NCBI GenBank assembly: GCA_934654775.1
Contig: CAKUGR010000002.1
Span: 1-64,000, forward strand
From: an uncultured Collinsella sp.
GTDB lineage: Bacteria; Actinomycetota; Coriobacteriia; Coriobacteriales; Coriobacteriaceae
Length of the DNA: 64,000 nt
Direction of reading: 5' to 3'
Below are positions 1 to 8,103 of the stretch, one piece after another (the stretch's first letter is position 1; every line of letters begins with the position of its first letter). The position numbers were made by a program, and so were the translations under genes. The notes under the pieces are model-generated. The model had not been told where the DNA came from. It saw only the letters and a list, made by a program, of their open reading frames with translations, and searched no databases.

Positions 1-166
1 GCCTTTAGACGCGAGCCCGGGGCCCGTGGGTTATACCCTAAGAGCAAACCACCCTTTTTAAGGGTGGTTCTGATTTATAAGCAATTGCTTAATTTTGATT
101 AAGCAACAGGGTGCCAAAAATCTACCTACGCGATAACCGCCTTTTGCGGTTACCTGCGCGTTTTGC

Positions 167-292
167 ACACGCTTGAGCCGATTTATTAACGCTATATGAA
201 TCTACATACGCGTAGCTGGTATACAGCCGAGCACAGGCTGTATTTATCGCGGCGATTTACATAGATATAGCGACTGTAACGAACAAGCGTGT
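167..292. ncRNA. Candidate structured RNA or palindromic element (nested four-stem fold)
   Basis: Four stems nest without conflict: 167-175 with 284-292 (9 bp), 190-196 plus 201-204 with 262-272 (7+4 bp), 209-212 with 248-251, and 221-228 with 236-243 (8 bp, 7-nt loop). The fold is seen directly in the sequence. That it is transcribed is inference. I do not recognise a known RNA family, and the strand is undetermined. Confidence 0.35.
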
Positions 293-503
293 CACTGTAT
301 TTATTCCAGTAGTTCACTTGATCGGTAGACAAGTGGGCTGCTGCAACGAAACGCTAAGCAGGATGGACTCTATACGGGGACGCCGCAGAGGCAATGGCGG
401 GGGAGTGCGGCAGGCGCTCTGAGAACCGCTTTATGACCCCATTTCCCCTCAACCCGACTACCCGTGCCATGAACCTCAAATCGTTCGTGGAGTTGCCAAA
501 AGA

Positions 504-531
504 AAAGCCCGCATGGGGTTGCGCGGGCTTT
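504..531 (-). terminator. Rho-independent terminator of the pilin/DUF6273 gene
   Basis: Arms AAAGCCCGC (504-512) and GCGGGCTTT (523-531) form a GC-rich hairpin followed on the minus strand by a T-rich run. It lies just past the stop codon of the gene ending at 543. A very similar hairpin follows the decayed paralogue near 4169-4196. Confidence 0.8.
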
Positions 532-542
532 GCACTAGACAG

Positions 543-1523
543 CTAGAAACACCAAGCGGGGCAGACGCAAGTCGAGTACGTCGCGCCGGTGGTGTACGAT
601 GGCTCGCCGTTGTAGCCGACATTGAGGAAGTACGCAGAGTAGCTCGGATGAACCGAGCGCTCCCACCAATCGCTACCAATCTGCAAACAAGCGTTGACTG
701 AATCACTATTCGTCACCTTGCCCCTGAAGGCTTCGTACTGGGTTCCCTCGGAGGAAGTCCAGGGGTAGCTGGACGCCCAGTGAGATGTGGAGACAATCTC
801 GGAGTAGCTGAGCAGGAACAGCCTGTCGGAGGTCGCCGCCGCGGCGGCATCCTTGTTCGCGTTGCCGCCCCCGACGTTGTTCGTGAGCTTCTTGACGGGC
901 TTCACCTTGGACTTGAAATCGGCAGGCATGAGGTTCCAGATCTCGCCGGAGTTCATCTTCTGTCGCAGCTCCGACTTTTCCCATCCGCCGGCATTGGTGT
1001 CGGTCGCGTTCATGCGGGACGAAATACCCGTCGAGGTGGTGAGGAACGTCAGCCCAGCCTTGCCGCTGCCGTCGGCGAGGTCGTCGTGGTTGATGCCGAT
1101 GACGCGGTACTCCATCGTCTTGCCGTTCGTCAGCTTCACCGACCACTTCGTACCCGCATCCATAGCGGCCTTGGCCTTGGCGTATACGACCGAGGACGTT
1201 CCGTTCTTGGCGATGTCGGTGGCCGCCGCCTTCTGCTCATCCAGCGTCCAATCCTTGGCCTCCTTCTGGGCTACGGTCTTTATCGCCTCGCGGTAGGCCT
1301 TCTCCTCCGCGCTCATGAAGCTATCTCCGTCGGTGCCAGAGTTCAACGTATTCATGACTTGGTTGAATTGATTTCGGATGGCTCCCGCCACTCCGGGGCC
1401 AGCGAACACGATCACAAGGCCGATTACGGCCGCGATCAGAACGTACTCGATAATACTTTGCCCTCGGAGGCGGGTATTCCTAGGAGATGCCCCCCCCCGA
1501 AGGTTCTGCGTCGCTGCATGCAT
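543..1523 (-). CDS. Flp-type prepilin-like protein with C-terminal DUF6273 domain
   Basis: A 326-residue protein. Residues 1-21 are a short basic leader ending in Gly21, followed by QSIIEYVLIAAVIG and a hydrophobic helix. This matches the Flp/Tad class of prepilins, where the peptidase cuts after Gly and the mature protein has Glu5-Tyr6. The rest is a charged linker and a DUF6273 domain of unknown function (motifs YRVIGINHDD and GGWEKSELR), ending in CPAWCF. I chose the ATG at 1523 because GAAGGGAG lies 8 bases upstream; the open frame extends further but without a ribosome site. No tad secretion genes lie in the window. It is probably an exported, helix-anchored or pilus-associated protein (inference). 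A decayed paralogue lies at 4216-4771. Confidence 0.7.
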   Translation of the reverse strand: MHAATQNLRGGASPRNTRLRGQSIIEYVLIAAVIGLVIVFAGPGVAGAIRNQFNQVMNTLNSGTDGDSFMSAEEKAYREAIKTVAQKEAKDWTLDEQKAAATDIAKNGTSSVVYAKAKAAMDAGTKWSVKLTNGKTMEYRVIGINHDDLADGSGKAGLTFLTTSTGISSRMNATDTNAGGWEKSELRQKMNSGEIWNLMPADFKSKVKPVKKLTNNVGGGNANKDAAAAATSDRLFLLSYSEIVSTSHWASSYPWTSSEGTQYEAFRGKVTNSDSVNACLQIGSDWWERSVHPSYSAYFLNVGYNGEPSYTTGATYSTCVCPAWCF

Positions 1524-1589
1524 ATGCGACACTCCCTTCGTATGGGGATTGATATTGCATGCAGGAGCGTACGATGCGGTACTGGAGCC

Positions 1590-1619
1590 ACGTTTTGTCT
1601 TGCCGCTGCGGCAAAACGT
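1590..1619. promoter_or_regulatory. Palindrome in divergent promoter region
   Basis: ACGTTTTG (1590-1597) and CAAAACGT (1612-1619) form an inverted repeat, with an overlapping TTGCCGC-t-GCGGCAA palindrome at 1600-1614. It lies between the divergent pilin-like gene and the zinc-ribbon gene, so an operator or leader hairpin is plausible. Confidence 0.35.
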
Positions 1620-1663
1620 AACCAGCTCAACGCCTGCGCGGCTTAACCGACCGCTCGCATATC

Positions 1664-1687
1664 CGAATTTGTTGCTCAACAAATTCG
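1664..1687. promoter_or_regulatory. 24-bp near-perfect palindrome in divergent promoter region
   Basis: CGAATTTGTTG (1664-1674) and CAACAAATTCG (1677-1687) are perfect inverted repeats two bases apart. The compact shape and the position between two divergent genes suggest a binding site for a dimeric regulator rather than a terminator (inference). Confidence 0.45.
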
Positions 1688-1781
1688 CAGGTAGCGTAAG
1701 TAAAATTGAGTATGGAAGGCTGATGGGAAACGCTCATAGCCTAATCCTTTCCATAAGCCGCGAATTCAGGGGGTAAGGTGA

Positions 1782-3386
1782 TTGGGTAACTATAAAGTAG
1801 TCTTCAGGGATGATGGGTCTGGGGATTCGAGCCTGCTGAAATGGGAACCCGGATGCCCGGCGATGGTGACGGTCGTCCAGGTCGCAAGAAACGTCGACAC
1901 CTCCGCGGCATATTTGCAGATAAAGATCGAGAATCTCTCAGCGGATATCCTGAACTCCATCTCCGGTGTCGCCCATATCGACTATATCGATGGGTCCACA
2001 GGCGACGTTCCCTTTTCGGAATTGGATTTCGACCTACCGCAATGCGAGCAGGGAGCCCTTAAGGCGACGGCGCTGCCGAGGGGAGACGTCGAGTCTGCAT
2101 TCATCAAGTTGCTTCAAATCGACTCCCAGCAAGGGAAGTGGCACTCGACCGGAGAGCCTGCCGAAGCGCCCGAGCGCGAACCGCTTTTGCTGAGCGAGAA
2201 GGCGATGACCGAGAGGGGCCACCGGCAGGAAGAGCTTCATATTGACAGCCGAATCACCGGCGGCAGGGCGCAATTCCATCATGGATGGTGGGTGTGTGCA
2301 TGCGGATGCATCAACGTCGGGCGGGAAAGTTGCCACAGGTGCAAATGCCACAAGGACCTCCTCTCGGACTTGCAGGACGAAGAATCCCTATGCAATTCGG
2401 CCGATATACGGTCTCAGAACATATACGACAGGGCCGATTCACTTATTGCCAGAGGGGAGAGTGTCGAAAACCTGAAAAAAGCCCGTGAACTTTTCAAAGG
2501 CATCTCTGGTTGGAAGGACGCCGAAGAGCGTGCTAAGGAATGTTCAGAAAAGCTAGCCGCGCTCGAGCCGAAATCGGCAAAGAAGCGCAAAATACTGCTA
2601 TGCCTCGCCACGGCCGCCGCCGTGCTTCTCGTCTTCTTTCTGACGGCGGGAAGACCGATAGCGATTAACGCAATCACGGGACTGCAAAAAGAAATTCGGT
2701 ACAGGGAAGCATTCTCGCTTTACGAAGGCGGCAATTTTAGGAAGGCGTATGCCGAATTCAAGTTAATTCGATCATACAGCGATGCGTCGGAGATGGAGGC
2801 GAAGGCCGCCAATGCCCTGGCGGAGGATTATGCAAAGGACGGGGATACGGACCAAGCTATCGAATGGTTCAAGAATGCGGACAATGAAACCGGCGCCCAC
2901 GAGGTCGAATACGGGTACGTGAAGAAACACTATGACAGCAGCGATTCCAAAACGAAGGAATACCTGGACGAGCTCGTGGGGGTGAGCTATCGCGATGCCA
3001 CCGAACTTTATTCCGACCTTTACAAACTGGATGTAAGGATTCTTGTGAATTCCGATGAGAACGATACCGAAACATCTCTGACAGAAATCGGCTCGAAGTC
3101 GATGGGTGACGCCTATGTCCACGTTTTCGTTGACGGCGGAGATCGATCGCAAGAAGAGGTCGATATCCGCGTGTTTGAGGAGTACGCATGGGGCATCGAT
3201 GGCGAGGTGACAAATAATTATGCTGAAACGCAGCCCGCGAACTACGTAAAAGGATTTAAGCGCGGGTGGAACCTCATTCGGCTTTGGAATCAAAGTTCCG
3301 TTATTTATGACCATAGAATCACGTTAATTGAGCCCGTGACGGGAGAGACGCTGGCGACGACAGAATTCCACACGCCCTATAACTAA
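1782..3386 (+). CDS. Zinc-ribbon membrane protein with TPR-like repeats, function unknown
   Basis: A 534-residue protein I cannot name. Residues 1-125 resemble a beta-rich domain. Residues 172-188 carry a CxC...CxxC cluster (CACGCINVG...CHRCKC) typical of zinc ribbons. A charged helical stretch with one tetratricopeptide-like unit follows (about 215-258). One membrane helix spans about 269-290. Residues 300-375 are TPR-like alpha repeats (EAFSLYEGGNFRKAYAEF), and the C-terminal 150 residues form an acidic domain, probably outside the cell. The start is TTG at 1782, with AGGGGG 8 bases upstream. It is divergent from the pilin-like gene and shares a palindrome-rich promoter region with it. A role in cell-surface sensing or assembly is possible but unproven. 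Confidence 0.7.
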   Translation: MGNYKVVFRDDGSGDSSLLKWEPGCPAMVTVVQVARNVDTSAAYLQIKIENLSADILNSISGVAHIDYIDGSTGDVPFSELDFDLPQCEQGALKATALPRGDVESAFIKLLQIDSQQGKWHSTGEPAEAPEREPLLLSEKAMTERGHRQEELHIDSRITGGRAQFHHGWWVCACGCINVGRESCHRCKCHKDLLSDLQDEESLCNSADIRSQNIYDRADSLIARGESVENLKKARELFKGISGWKDAEERAKECSEKLAALEPKSAKKRKILLCLATAAAVLLVFFLTAGRPIAINAITGLQKEIRYREAFSLYEGGNFRKAYAEFKLIRSYSDASEMEAKAANALAEDYAKDGDTDQAIEWFKNADNETGAHEVEYGYVKKHYDSSDSKTKEYLDELVGVSYRDATELYSDLYKLDVRILVNSDENDTETSLTEIGSKSMGDAYVHVFVDGGDRSQEEVDIRVFEEYAWGIDGEVTNNYAETQPANYVKGFKRGWNLIRLWNQSSVIYDHRITLIEPVTGETLATTEFHTPYN

Positions 3387-3459
3387 GCATCGGCTTTCAG
3401 TCAACGATATTCCGAATGTCGGGCAAATCGAGTATTTTTTGAGTTAGGAAGAGAAGTAC

Positions 3460-3711
3460 ATGCAAATCATCTTTTACGCCCTCATAATCTGCTACGGCAT
3501 AGCCTGCTATTTTTCAGGGGGGCTAATTGGTAAAGCAGCGAGTGACAAAGGGTATGGGGACCAGAGGTTAAAGCTGGCCTTCATAATCGTGTTCGCGACG
3601 CCCGCGAGCGCCGCGATGATCGTTGCGGCGCTTCCCGACAAGAAGCTCCAAACCAGCGTTTCCAATGATTCGACGCCGCATTCGATAGATGCCGAGCTTC
3701 CGAAGCTGTAA
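3460..3711 (+). CDS. Small two-helix membrane protein, unknown function
   Basis: An 83-residue protein with two hydrophobic segments (about 2-25 and 38-58) and a polar tail rich in Ser, Thr and Asp. The ATG at 3460 is preceded by AGGAAGAG at good spacing. It follows the zinc-ribbon gene by 73 bases in the same direction and may be co-transcribed. No family is recognised. Confidence 0.55.
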   Translation: MQIIFYALIICYGIACYFSGGLIGKAASDKGYGDQRLKLAFIIVFATPASAAMIVAALPDKKLQTSVSNDSTPHSIDAELPKL

Positions 3712-3764
3712 GGCATCATTGCAGGTGGGCTCGTTCAAGCTCTGAATTGGCAGTTCAAAATCAG

Positions 3765-3807
3765 GCATCGCGTAGGGCCGGACTAATGCCTGCGCCCTAT
3801 GCGATGC
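3765..3807 (+). terminator. Hairpin after the small membrane protein gene
   Basis: GCATCGCGTAGGGC (3765-3778) pairs with GCCCTATGCGATGC (3794-3807), with a single G-U pair and a 15-nt loop. The T-run is weak, so termination is likely but not certain. Confidence 0.5.
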
Positions 3808-4168
3808 CGCTGCACCGGTTTTCCAAGCGGGTCATACCGTCCATCTCGGCGCAATGACGCTCGGAACATTGTCGTTAAAGCTCCCGTGGCAGTTGATGTT
3901 AGAGACGCTGCAATCCCAGCAGTCGTATCCAAGCGAAACGCGGCTTTCAAACATGGTATGCTTCTCGCCTACAGATCGGGCGTCGAATTTGCTCGCGTCC
4001 CAAAACGTATACTGCTCGGCGCCTAAAAGCACACTCTTAATTCCGTGCAAATCGAGCGTCAAATCCCAGTGCCTAAATCTCCTTGTTAATTCTCGAAGGA
4101 ATTCATATATGAGGTGAGGGAGCAAGATGACGCGTAAATCCTATTTCCACGGTTATAAACGCCAAAAG
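3808..4168. other. Gene-poor spacer, possible minus-strand coding remnant
   Basis: No gene is supported here. A minus-strand open frame (4125 to 3832, 97 codons) lacks a ribosome site and matches no family I know. It contains a cysteine-rich stretch (YDCWDCSVSNINCH) that looks protein-like, so it could be a decayed gene end. I do not assign a function. Confidence 0.3.
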
Positions 4169-4196
4169 AAAGCCCTTGCGGGATTGCACTGGCTTT
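4169..4196 (-). terminator. Terminator remnant of the DUF6273 pseudogene
   Basis: AAAGCC (4169-4174) and GGCTTT (4191-4196) frame a loop. The flanking bases GCCAAAAGAAA match those of the terminator at 504-531, showing that the duplicated unit included its terminator. Confidence 0.5.
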
Positions 4197-4215
4197 CCAG
4201 TAATTGCAGGTGAGT

Positions 4216-4771
4216 TTAAAAGCAGAATGCCGGATAGAAAGGTTCGGTAACTGAGGCTTCCTGGGAGGCATTGGCGGCGTTCTCTCCAAAAATTCTAAAA
4301 GCCGTGCCTGGCCAATTAGCATGTGATCGTGACCACCAATAGCCGGCATGCGTTAGGCTTCCGTAGTTCGAGTCCGATACGCCCTTGGCGGTATACAGTT
4401 CATACTGATAACCCTGTGACCATACGGATTCGCCGCCCACACCTCGGTGACACTAAGGATGAAAACCTTATCGGGTGTAGTCGTAGCTTGAGCAATATCA
4501 TTACCGCCTTTGTTGTCGGTCATTATATTCACGGATTTAATTTTGGCCGTGAGTTCGGTCGGCAAAAGTGCCCAGAGGTCACCCGAATTAAGGCGCCTGC
4601 GCAGCTCTGACTTCTCCCAGCCGCCGACGTTGGTGTTCGTCGAGTTAATACGTGCTCGCCCATGACATCGTTGGTCGTCTCGAACGTGAGCTCTGCCTTA
4701 CCGGAGCCATCCGAAAGGTCGTCATGATTGATGCCGACGATGCGGTACTCGAGCGTCTCGCCGTTTGCGTC
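4216..4771 (-). pseudogene. Decayed DUF6273 paralogue, 5'-truncated and frameshifted
   Basis: Read right to left, three frames give consecutive pieces of the DUF6273 domain of the gene at 543-1523. First is LEYRIVGINHDDLSDGSG (about 4771 to 4650). After a shift come VGGWEKSELRRRL and PTELTAKIKSV (about 4640 to 4420). After a second shift comes the C-terminal part ending PFYPAFCF (4440 to 4216). The prepilin leader is absent: homology stops near 4771, where a histidine kinase fragment on the other strand begins. It is a gene remnant and cannot make an intact product. Confidence 0.75.
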
Positions 4772-5515
4772 CGTCCTCGATGCGCAGCGGAAGGTTCTCG
4801 AGGAGGTCTCCAGCACGCCGTTCGAGGGCGACGGATGGAAGAGCGGGCGACATCTCGTATATCGCTCCCGCTGCACCGACGTGGGTCCGTGCCCTTGTCG
4901 ATGCCGACGGAACCATTGACGCCATCGAGGCATCGAGTGGGGGAGACGCCTATGACGCGGATGATCTTGCCAAACTCGTCGCACTGCATGACGAACATGG
5001 GAGCAGCTCCTTCGTCTGGGGAGGTCGCGCTCGGATAGCGCTCTGGCAGCCTGACGGTGCTCAGGAGGGCGCGCTCGTTATGGCCGCTGATGCCACGTGG
5101 GCACCAGTCGTTCCAGACGGCGAGGCCTCGGACGCCCGCGTCTACACCTTCCTCGACGTGAGCGAAGCGGTCGGATCTGCTTGCGGCCTCGAGCTGGGGT
5201 GCCTCGCCTCCTGCATCGCGATCTTCCTCGCGGCGCTCGCCGTTGCGTGGGCAACGGGACGCGCCCTGCGACCGGCGGCGGAGGCCGAGGCGCGGGAGAG
5301 CGCGTTCATTTGCACCGCCTCGCACGACCTCGTCACCCCGCTCATGGCGGTGACCGCGAACTGCGACGTGCCTGAGGCAGAGGCATCAAATCAGGCCGGC
5401 CTTGCGTCCTGGGTCGCCAACATCCGTGCTTCGGCGGACGAGATGGCGACTCGCATCGCCGACATACTCAAGCACGTGGGCGGCGACCAGACAGGGCGTT
5501 CCCCGCAACGGGCAT
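4772..5515 (+). pseudogene. Truncated sensor histidine kinase fragment
   Basis: The first codons (VLDAQRKVLEEV) read in one frame and the rest (DISYIAPAAPTW onward) in the next, so there is a frameshift near 4840. What remains is an extracytoplasmic sensor part, a membrane helix (LASCIAIFLAALAVAWATG), and a phosphoacceptor box with the SHDLVTPL core and its helix. The ATP-binding domain is missing: the frame leaves kinase-like sequence near 5500 and then reads through unrelated bases. The left junction falls exactly where DUF6273 homology ends. It differs from the intact kinase next door, so it is not a simple copy of it. Confidence 0.65.
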
Positions 5516-5569
5516 TATTAACCAGGAAGCGTTTGTTTGCGAGGTACGACGGTGTGAGCGCCTGATTCG

Positions 5570-7006
5570 TCAGATTCCGCACAGGGGGACCGCGATGGTG
5601 GCCACCGCGCCGCCCGAGGGGCCGTTGGCGAGCGAGACGGAACCCCCGTGGGCGCTCGCGGCCTCGGAGGCGACATGGAGGCCGAGCCCGTAGTGGCGGC
5701 CTCCATCGCGCGAAGAGCGGGACGAGTCGTCTGTGAAGAGGCGCTCGCAGCCGCGTTCGAGGGCGGCGGGAGAAAAGCCCGGTCCGTCGTCGGCGACCAC
5801 GATGACGAGGTGCCCGCCCGCGACGTCGCAGGAGACAGCCACGCTCGAGCGCGCGTGCTCGGCGGCGTTGACCACAAGGTTCGCGGCGGCTCGCGCCAGG
5901 GCGGTTCGGTCGAGTGGGGCCTCGGGCGCGCCCGCGACAGCGGGGCCCGTGGCCGCGTCGAGCGTCACGCCTCGTGACCGGGCGATCTGGGCGGCCTCGG
6001 CGAGGACCTGTTCGCAGAGCTCGGCCGGCCGCATGGGGGCCCTCTCCGCCCCGCCGGACCCGCGCGAGGCCTCGATGAGCAGGCGCACGTAGCCGTCGAG
6101 CCTTTCGACACTGCCGGCTATGTCGCGCGCGGCGGCCGCGAGGTCGGCGTCTTTCTCGTCTTCCAGTTCCTCCGCCACAAAGTCGGCGTTGGCGCGCAGC
6201 ACGGTGAGCGGCGTCTTGAGGTCGTGGGCGAGGAACGCCATCTGCTCGCGCTGCCCCCGCTCCGCGGCCCAGCGGGCCTCGAGCGACTCGGCGAGGGAGG
6301 CCCGCATGGCGTCCATCGCTGCGAGGACGTCGTTCACCTCGCGCACGTTGGTGCTGCCGACCGCGAAGTCGAGCTCCCCCGCGCCGACGCGCCCCGCCAC
6401 CTCCGCGAGCGGCGCCATCTTGCGCGAGATCACGCGGCTCGCGCGGCGCGCCACGAGCGCGAGCGCGAGCGCGCTTCCCGCCGTGGCGCCGACGAGCATG
6501 AGGTTCTGCGGGTTGGGAAGCAGGCCGGCGAGATCGCGCGAGACCCACTGCGGCAGGTACTCGCTGACGAGCGCGCAGGCCCCGCCGCCCTTGAGCGGGA
6601 ACGCGGCGTAGGTGAGGCCCGAACCCCCGCCCTCGATCTCCACTGTGCCCGGATCAGCGGCGAGTGCCGTACGGGCCATTTCCGTCGCGTCCTCGAGCCG
6701 CGTGCTCTCGAGGTCTGTCATCAGCACGTATCCGTCCTTGTTCAGGATGAGGTAGCGGTACGCCGTCGGCACGTCCTGCTGCCCACAGACGCCGTCGCGT
6801 GCCAGGCCCTCCGCGACCTCGCGCGCATTGGCCGGCCCCCAGCTTGCCTCGTAGACGAAGCCCGCGTTGATCGCCACGGAGAGCACCATGAACGAGACGA
6901 GCCACGCCGTGGCGACCGCCGCAAACGCGTAGACGAAGTAGCGCGCGATGACGAAGGAGAGCGGCATGCCCCCGCGACCTCGCGCCCCGATCTTCAGAGC
7001 TGCCAC
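5570..7006 (-). CDS. Sensor histidine kinase
   Basis: A 478-residue membrane kinase. The membrane helices are near 17-45 and 168-190 and flank a sensor domain of about 120 residues. A HAMP-like segment follows, then the phosphoacceptor box (FLAHDLKTPLT) and a HATPase domain with N box (NLVVNAAEHA), DDGPGF and GLGL motifs. The GTG start overlaps the end of the regulator gene by 13 bases, so the pair is translationally coupled; an in-frame ATG at 6967 is an alternative. It probably senses an antimicrobial or envelope signal and phosphorylates the adjacent regulator, which would control the transporter upstream (inference from context). Confidence 0.9.
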   Translation of the reverse strand: MAALKIGARGRGGMPLSFVIARYFVYAFAAVATAWLVSFMVLSVAINAGFVYEASWGPANAREVAEGLARDGVCGQQDVPTAYRYLILNKDGYVLMTDLESTRLEDATEMARTALAADPGTVEIEGGGSGLTYAAFPLKGGGACALVSEYLPQWVSRDLAGLLPNPQNLMLVGATAGSALALALVARRASRVISRKMAPLAEVAGRVGAGELDFAVGSTNVREVNDVLAAMDAMRASLAESLEARWAAERGQREQMAFLAHDLKTPLTVLRANADFVAEELEDEKDADLAAAARDIAGSVERLDGYVRLLIEASRGSGGAERAPMRPAELCEQVLAEAAQIARSRGVTLDAATGPAVAGAPEAPLDRTALARAAANLVVNAAEHARSSVAVSCDVAGGHLVIVVADDGPGFSPAALERGCERLFTDDSSRSSRDGGRHYGLGLHVASEAASAHGGSVSLANGPSGGAVATIAVPLCGI

Positions 7007-7656
7007 TTGTACCCCATCCCCCAGACGGTCGCGATCGGATCGGCGCCGGCCTCGGAGAGTTTCCTCCGGGCGCGGCTGACCTGCATGGATATGGCCGCGT
7101 CGTCGGCGTCACTCTCCCAGCCGAGCACCGCCTCGCGTATCTGGGCGCGGCTCATGACCTGCCCGGGGTGGCGGGCGAGGTACTCGCAGATGGCGTACTC
7201 GGTGGGCGTGAGCGGCACGGCCTCGCCGCCCACGGCGAGGCCGCGTGCCCCGAGGTCGATCCGCACCTCCCCGAAGGAGAGGGCGTGCGAGCGCGGCCGG
7301 CGCTCACGGCGTAGATGGGCCGCGACCTTGGCGCGCAGTTCTGCGGCCCCAAAGGGCTTGCGGACGTAGTCGTCGGCGCCCAGGCCGTAGGCGGCCACGG
7401 CATCCTCCTCGGCCACGCGCGCGGTCAGGAAGACGATGGGGCCGTCGAAGTCCGGGCGGATCTGCCGCACGAGCTCGAAGCCGTCGAGCCCCGGCATCAT
7501 GACGTCGCAGAGCACGAGGTCGAAGCGCGAGAGGTCCATCCCCGGGACCGCCGTCGGGTCCGCCGCCCTGACGACCTCATGGCCGTCGCGGCCGAGGACG
7601 CGCGCGAGCGCGTCGAGGATAGCCCGTTCATCATCCACTGCCAGTATCCTCGCCAT
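6994..7656 (-). CDS. OmpR/PhoB-family response regulator
   Basis: A 220-residue regulator with a receiver domain (acidic pair DDE at 8-10, phospho-Asp in VLCDVMMPG, switch Lys in VRKPFG) and a C-terminal winged helix ending MGYKWQL. The ATG has AGGAGGT at good spacing. It lies 45 bases after the YxeA-like gene and overlaps the kinase gene. The layout resembles regulator-kinase pairs that induce lantibiotic-immunity or bacitracin transporters. Confidence 0.93.
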   Translation of the reverse strand: MARILAVDDERAILDALARVLGRDGHEVVRAADPTAVPGMDLSRFDLVLCDVMMPGLDGFELVRQIRPDFDGPIVFLTARVAEEDAVAAYGLGADDYVRKPFGAAELRAKVAAHLRRERRPRSHALSFGEVRIDLGARGLAVGGEAVPLTPTEYAICEYLARHPGQVMSRAQIREAVLGWESDADDAAISMQVSRARRKLSEAGADPIATVWGMGYKWQL

Positions 7657-7701
7657 GTTCGACCTCCTGAAACTCTCGTCGGAATTGTACTAGCGCTGCG
7701 C

Positions 7702-8103
7702 TCAGCGGTCCAGAACCCTGCGCGCGGCCGCGGGTGCCTCGGCTGCGTCGCACACGCGGTAGCGCACGCCCGAGCCGCCGCGCGCCTCGATCTCGAGCCA
7801 GCCCTCGCCGTCCGACTCCCGCCCGAAGAAGATGAGCTGGAGCTCTCGGACATTGCCTGTGTCGTCTGCCGCGTCCACCAGGTAGACGTAGTTTGCCCCC
7901 GCCCCGGTGGCGTCGGCGTAGGAGCTCGCGTGGCTGCCGGGCTCGGGCGCGGGCGCCCACATGGCGATCTCAGGGTTGGGCAGCACGCGGTCGGCGATCG
8001 AGCGCAGCGCCGACCCCCAGCCGGCGTCGAGCAGGGCATTCCCGCCCAGGACGAGCGCTGCGGAGAGGAGGACGAGCATGACGGCGAGCGGCTTCCTACG
8101 CAT
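7702..8103 (-). CDS. YxeA-like (DUF1093-like) small secreted protein
   Basis: A 133-residue protein with an N-terminal export helix (about 5-22) and a small beta-rich domain containing YVYLVDAADDTGNVRELQL, which resembles YxeA/DUF1093 proteins. Such proteins often sit beside antimicrobial-resistance ABC transporters and are thought to help them. There is no lipobox cysteine. The ATG overlaps the end of the permease gene by 8 bases. The family assignment is by pattern only and is moderately secure. Confidence 0.6.
   Translation of the reverse strand: MRRKPLAVMLVLLSAALVLGGNALLDAGWGSALRSIADRVLPNPEIAMWAPAPEPGSHASSYADATGAGANYVYLVDAADDTGNVRELQLIFFGRESDGEGWLEIEARGGSGVRYRVCDAAEAPAAARRVLDR

Larger units (their letters stand above)
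1..542. other. Gene-free region rich in stem-loops
   Basis: I see no convincing coding sequence in these 540 bases. The stretch looks less GC-rich than the rest of the window and carries many inverted repeats: 47-55 with 61-69, 85-93 with 98-106, 134-140 with 146-152, a nested set from 167 to 292, and 315-320 with 330-335. A 12-base direct repeat, TCTACmTACGCG, lies at 121-132 and 201-212. The terminator of the pilin-like gene sits at its right end. Function is unknown; a structured RNA or a decayed element would both fit. Confidence 0.6.

Noticed and set aside
340..430. Possible cyclic di-GMP or other riboswitch
   Set aside because: Some short elements (GGGGACGCC, GGCAATGGC) recall the cyclic di-GMP class, but the conserved core and stem order do not fit, and the next gene reads the other way.
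3832..4125. Minus-strand frame of 97 codons with clustered cysteines
   Set aside because: No ribosome site, no family match and decayed surroundings. I noted it as a possible remnant rather than a gene.
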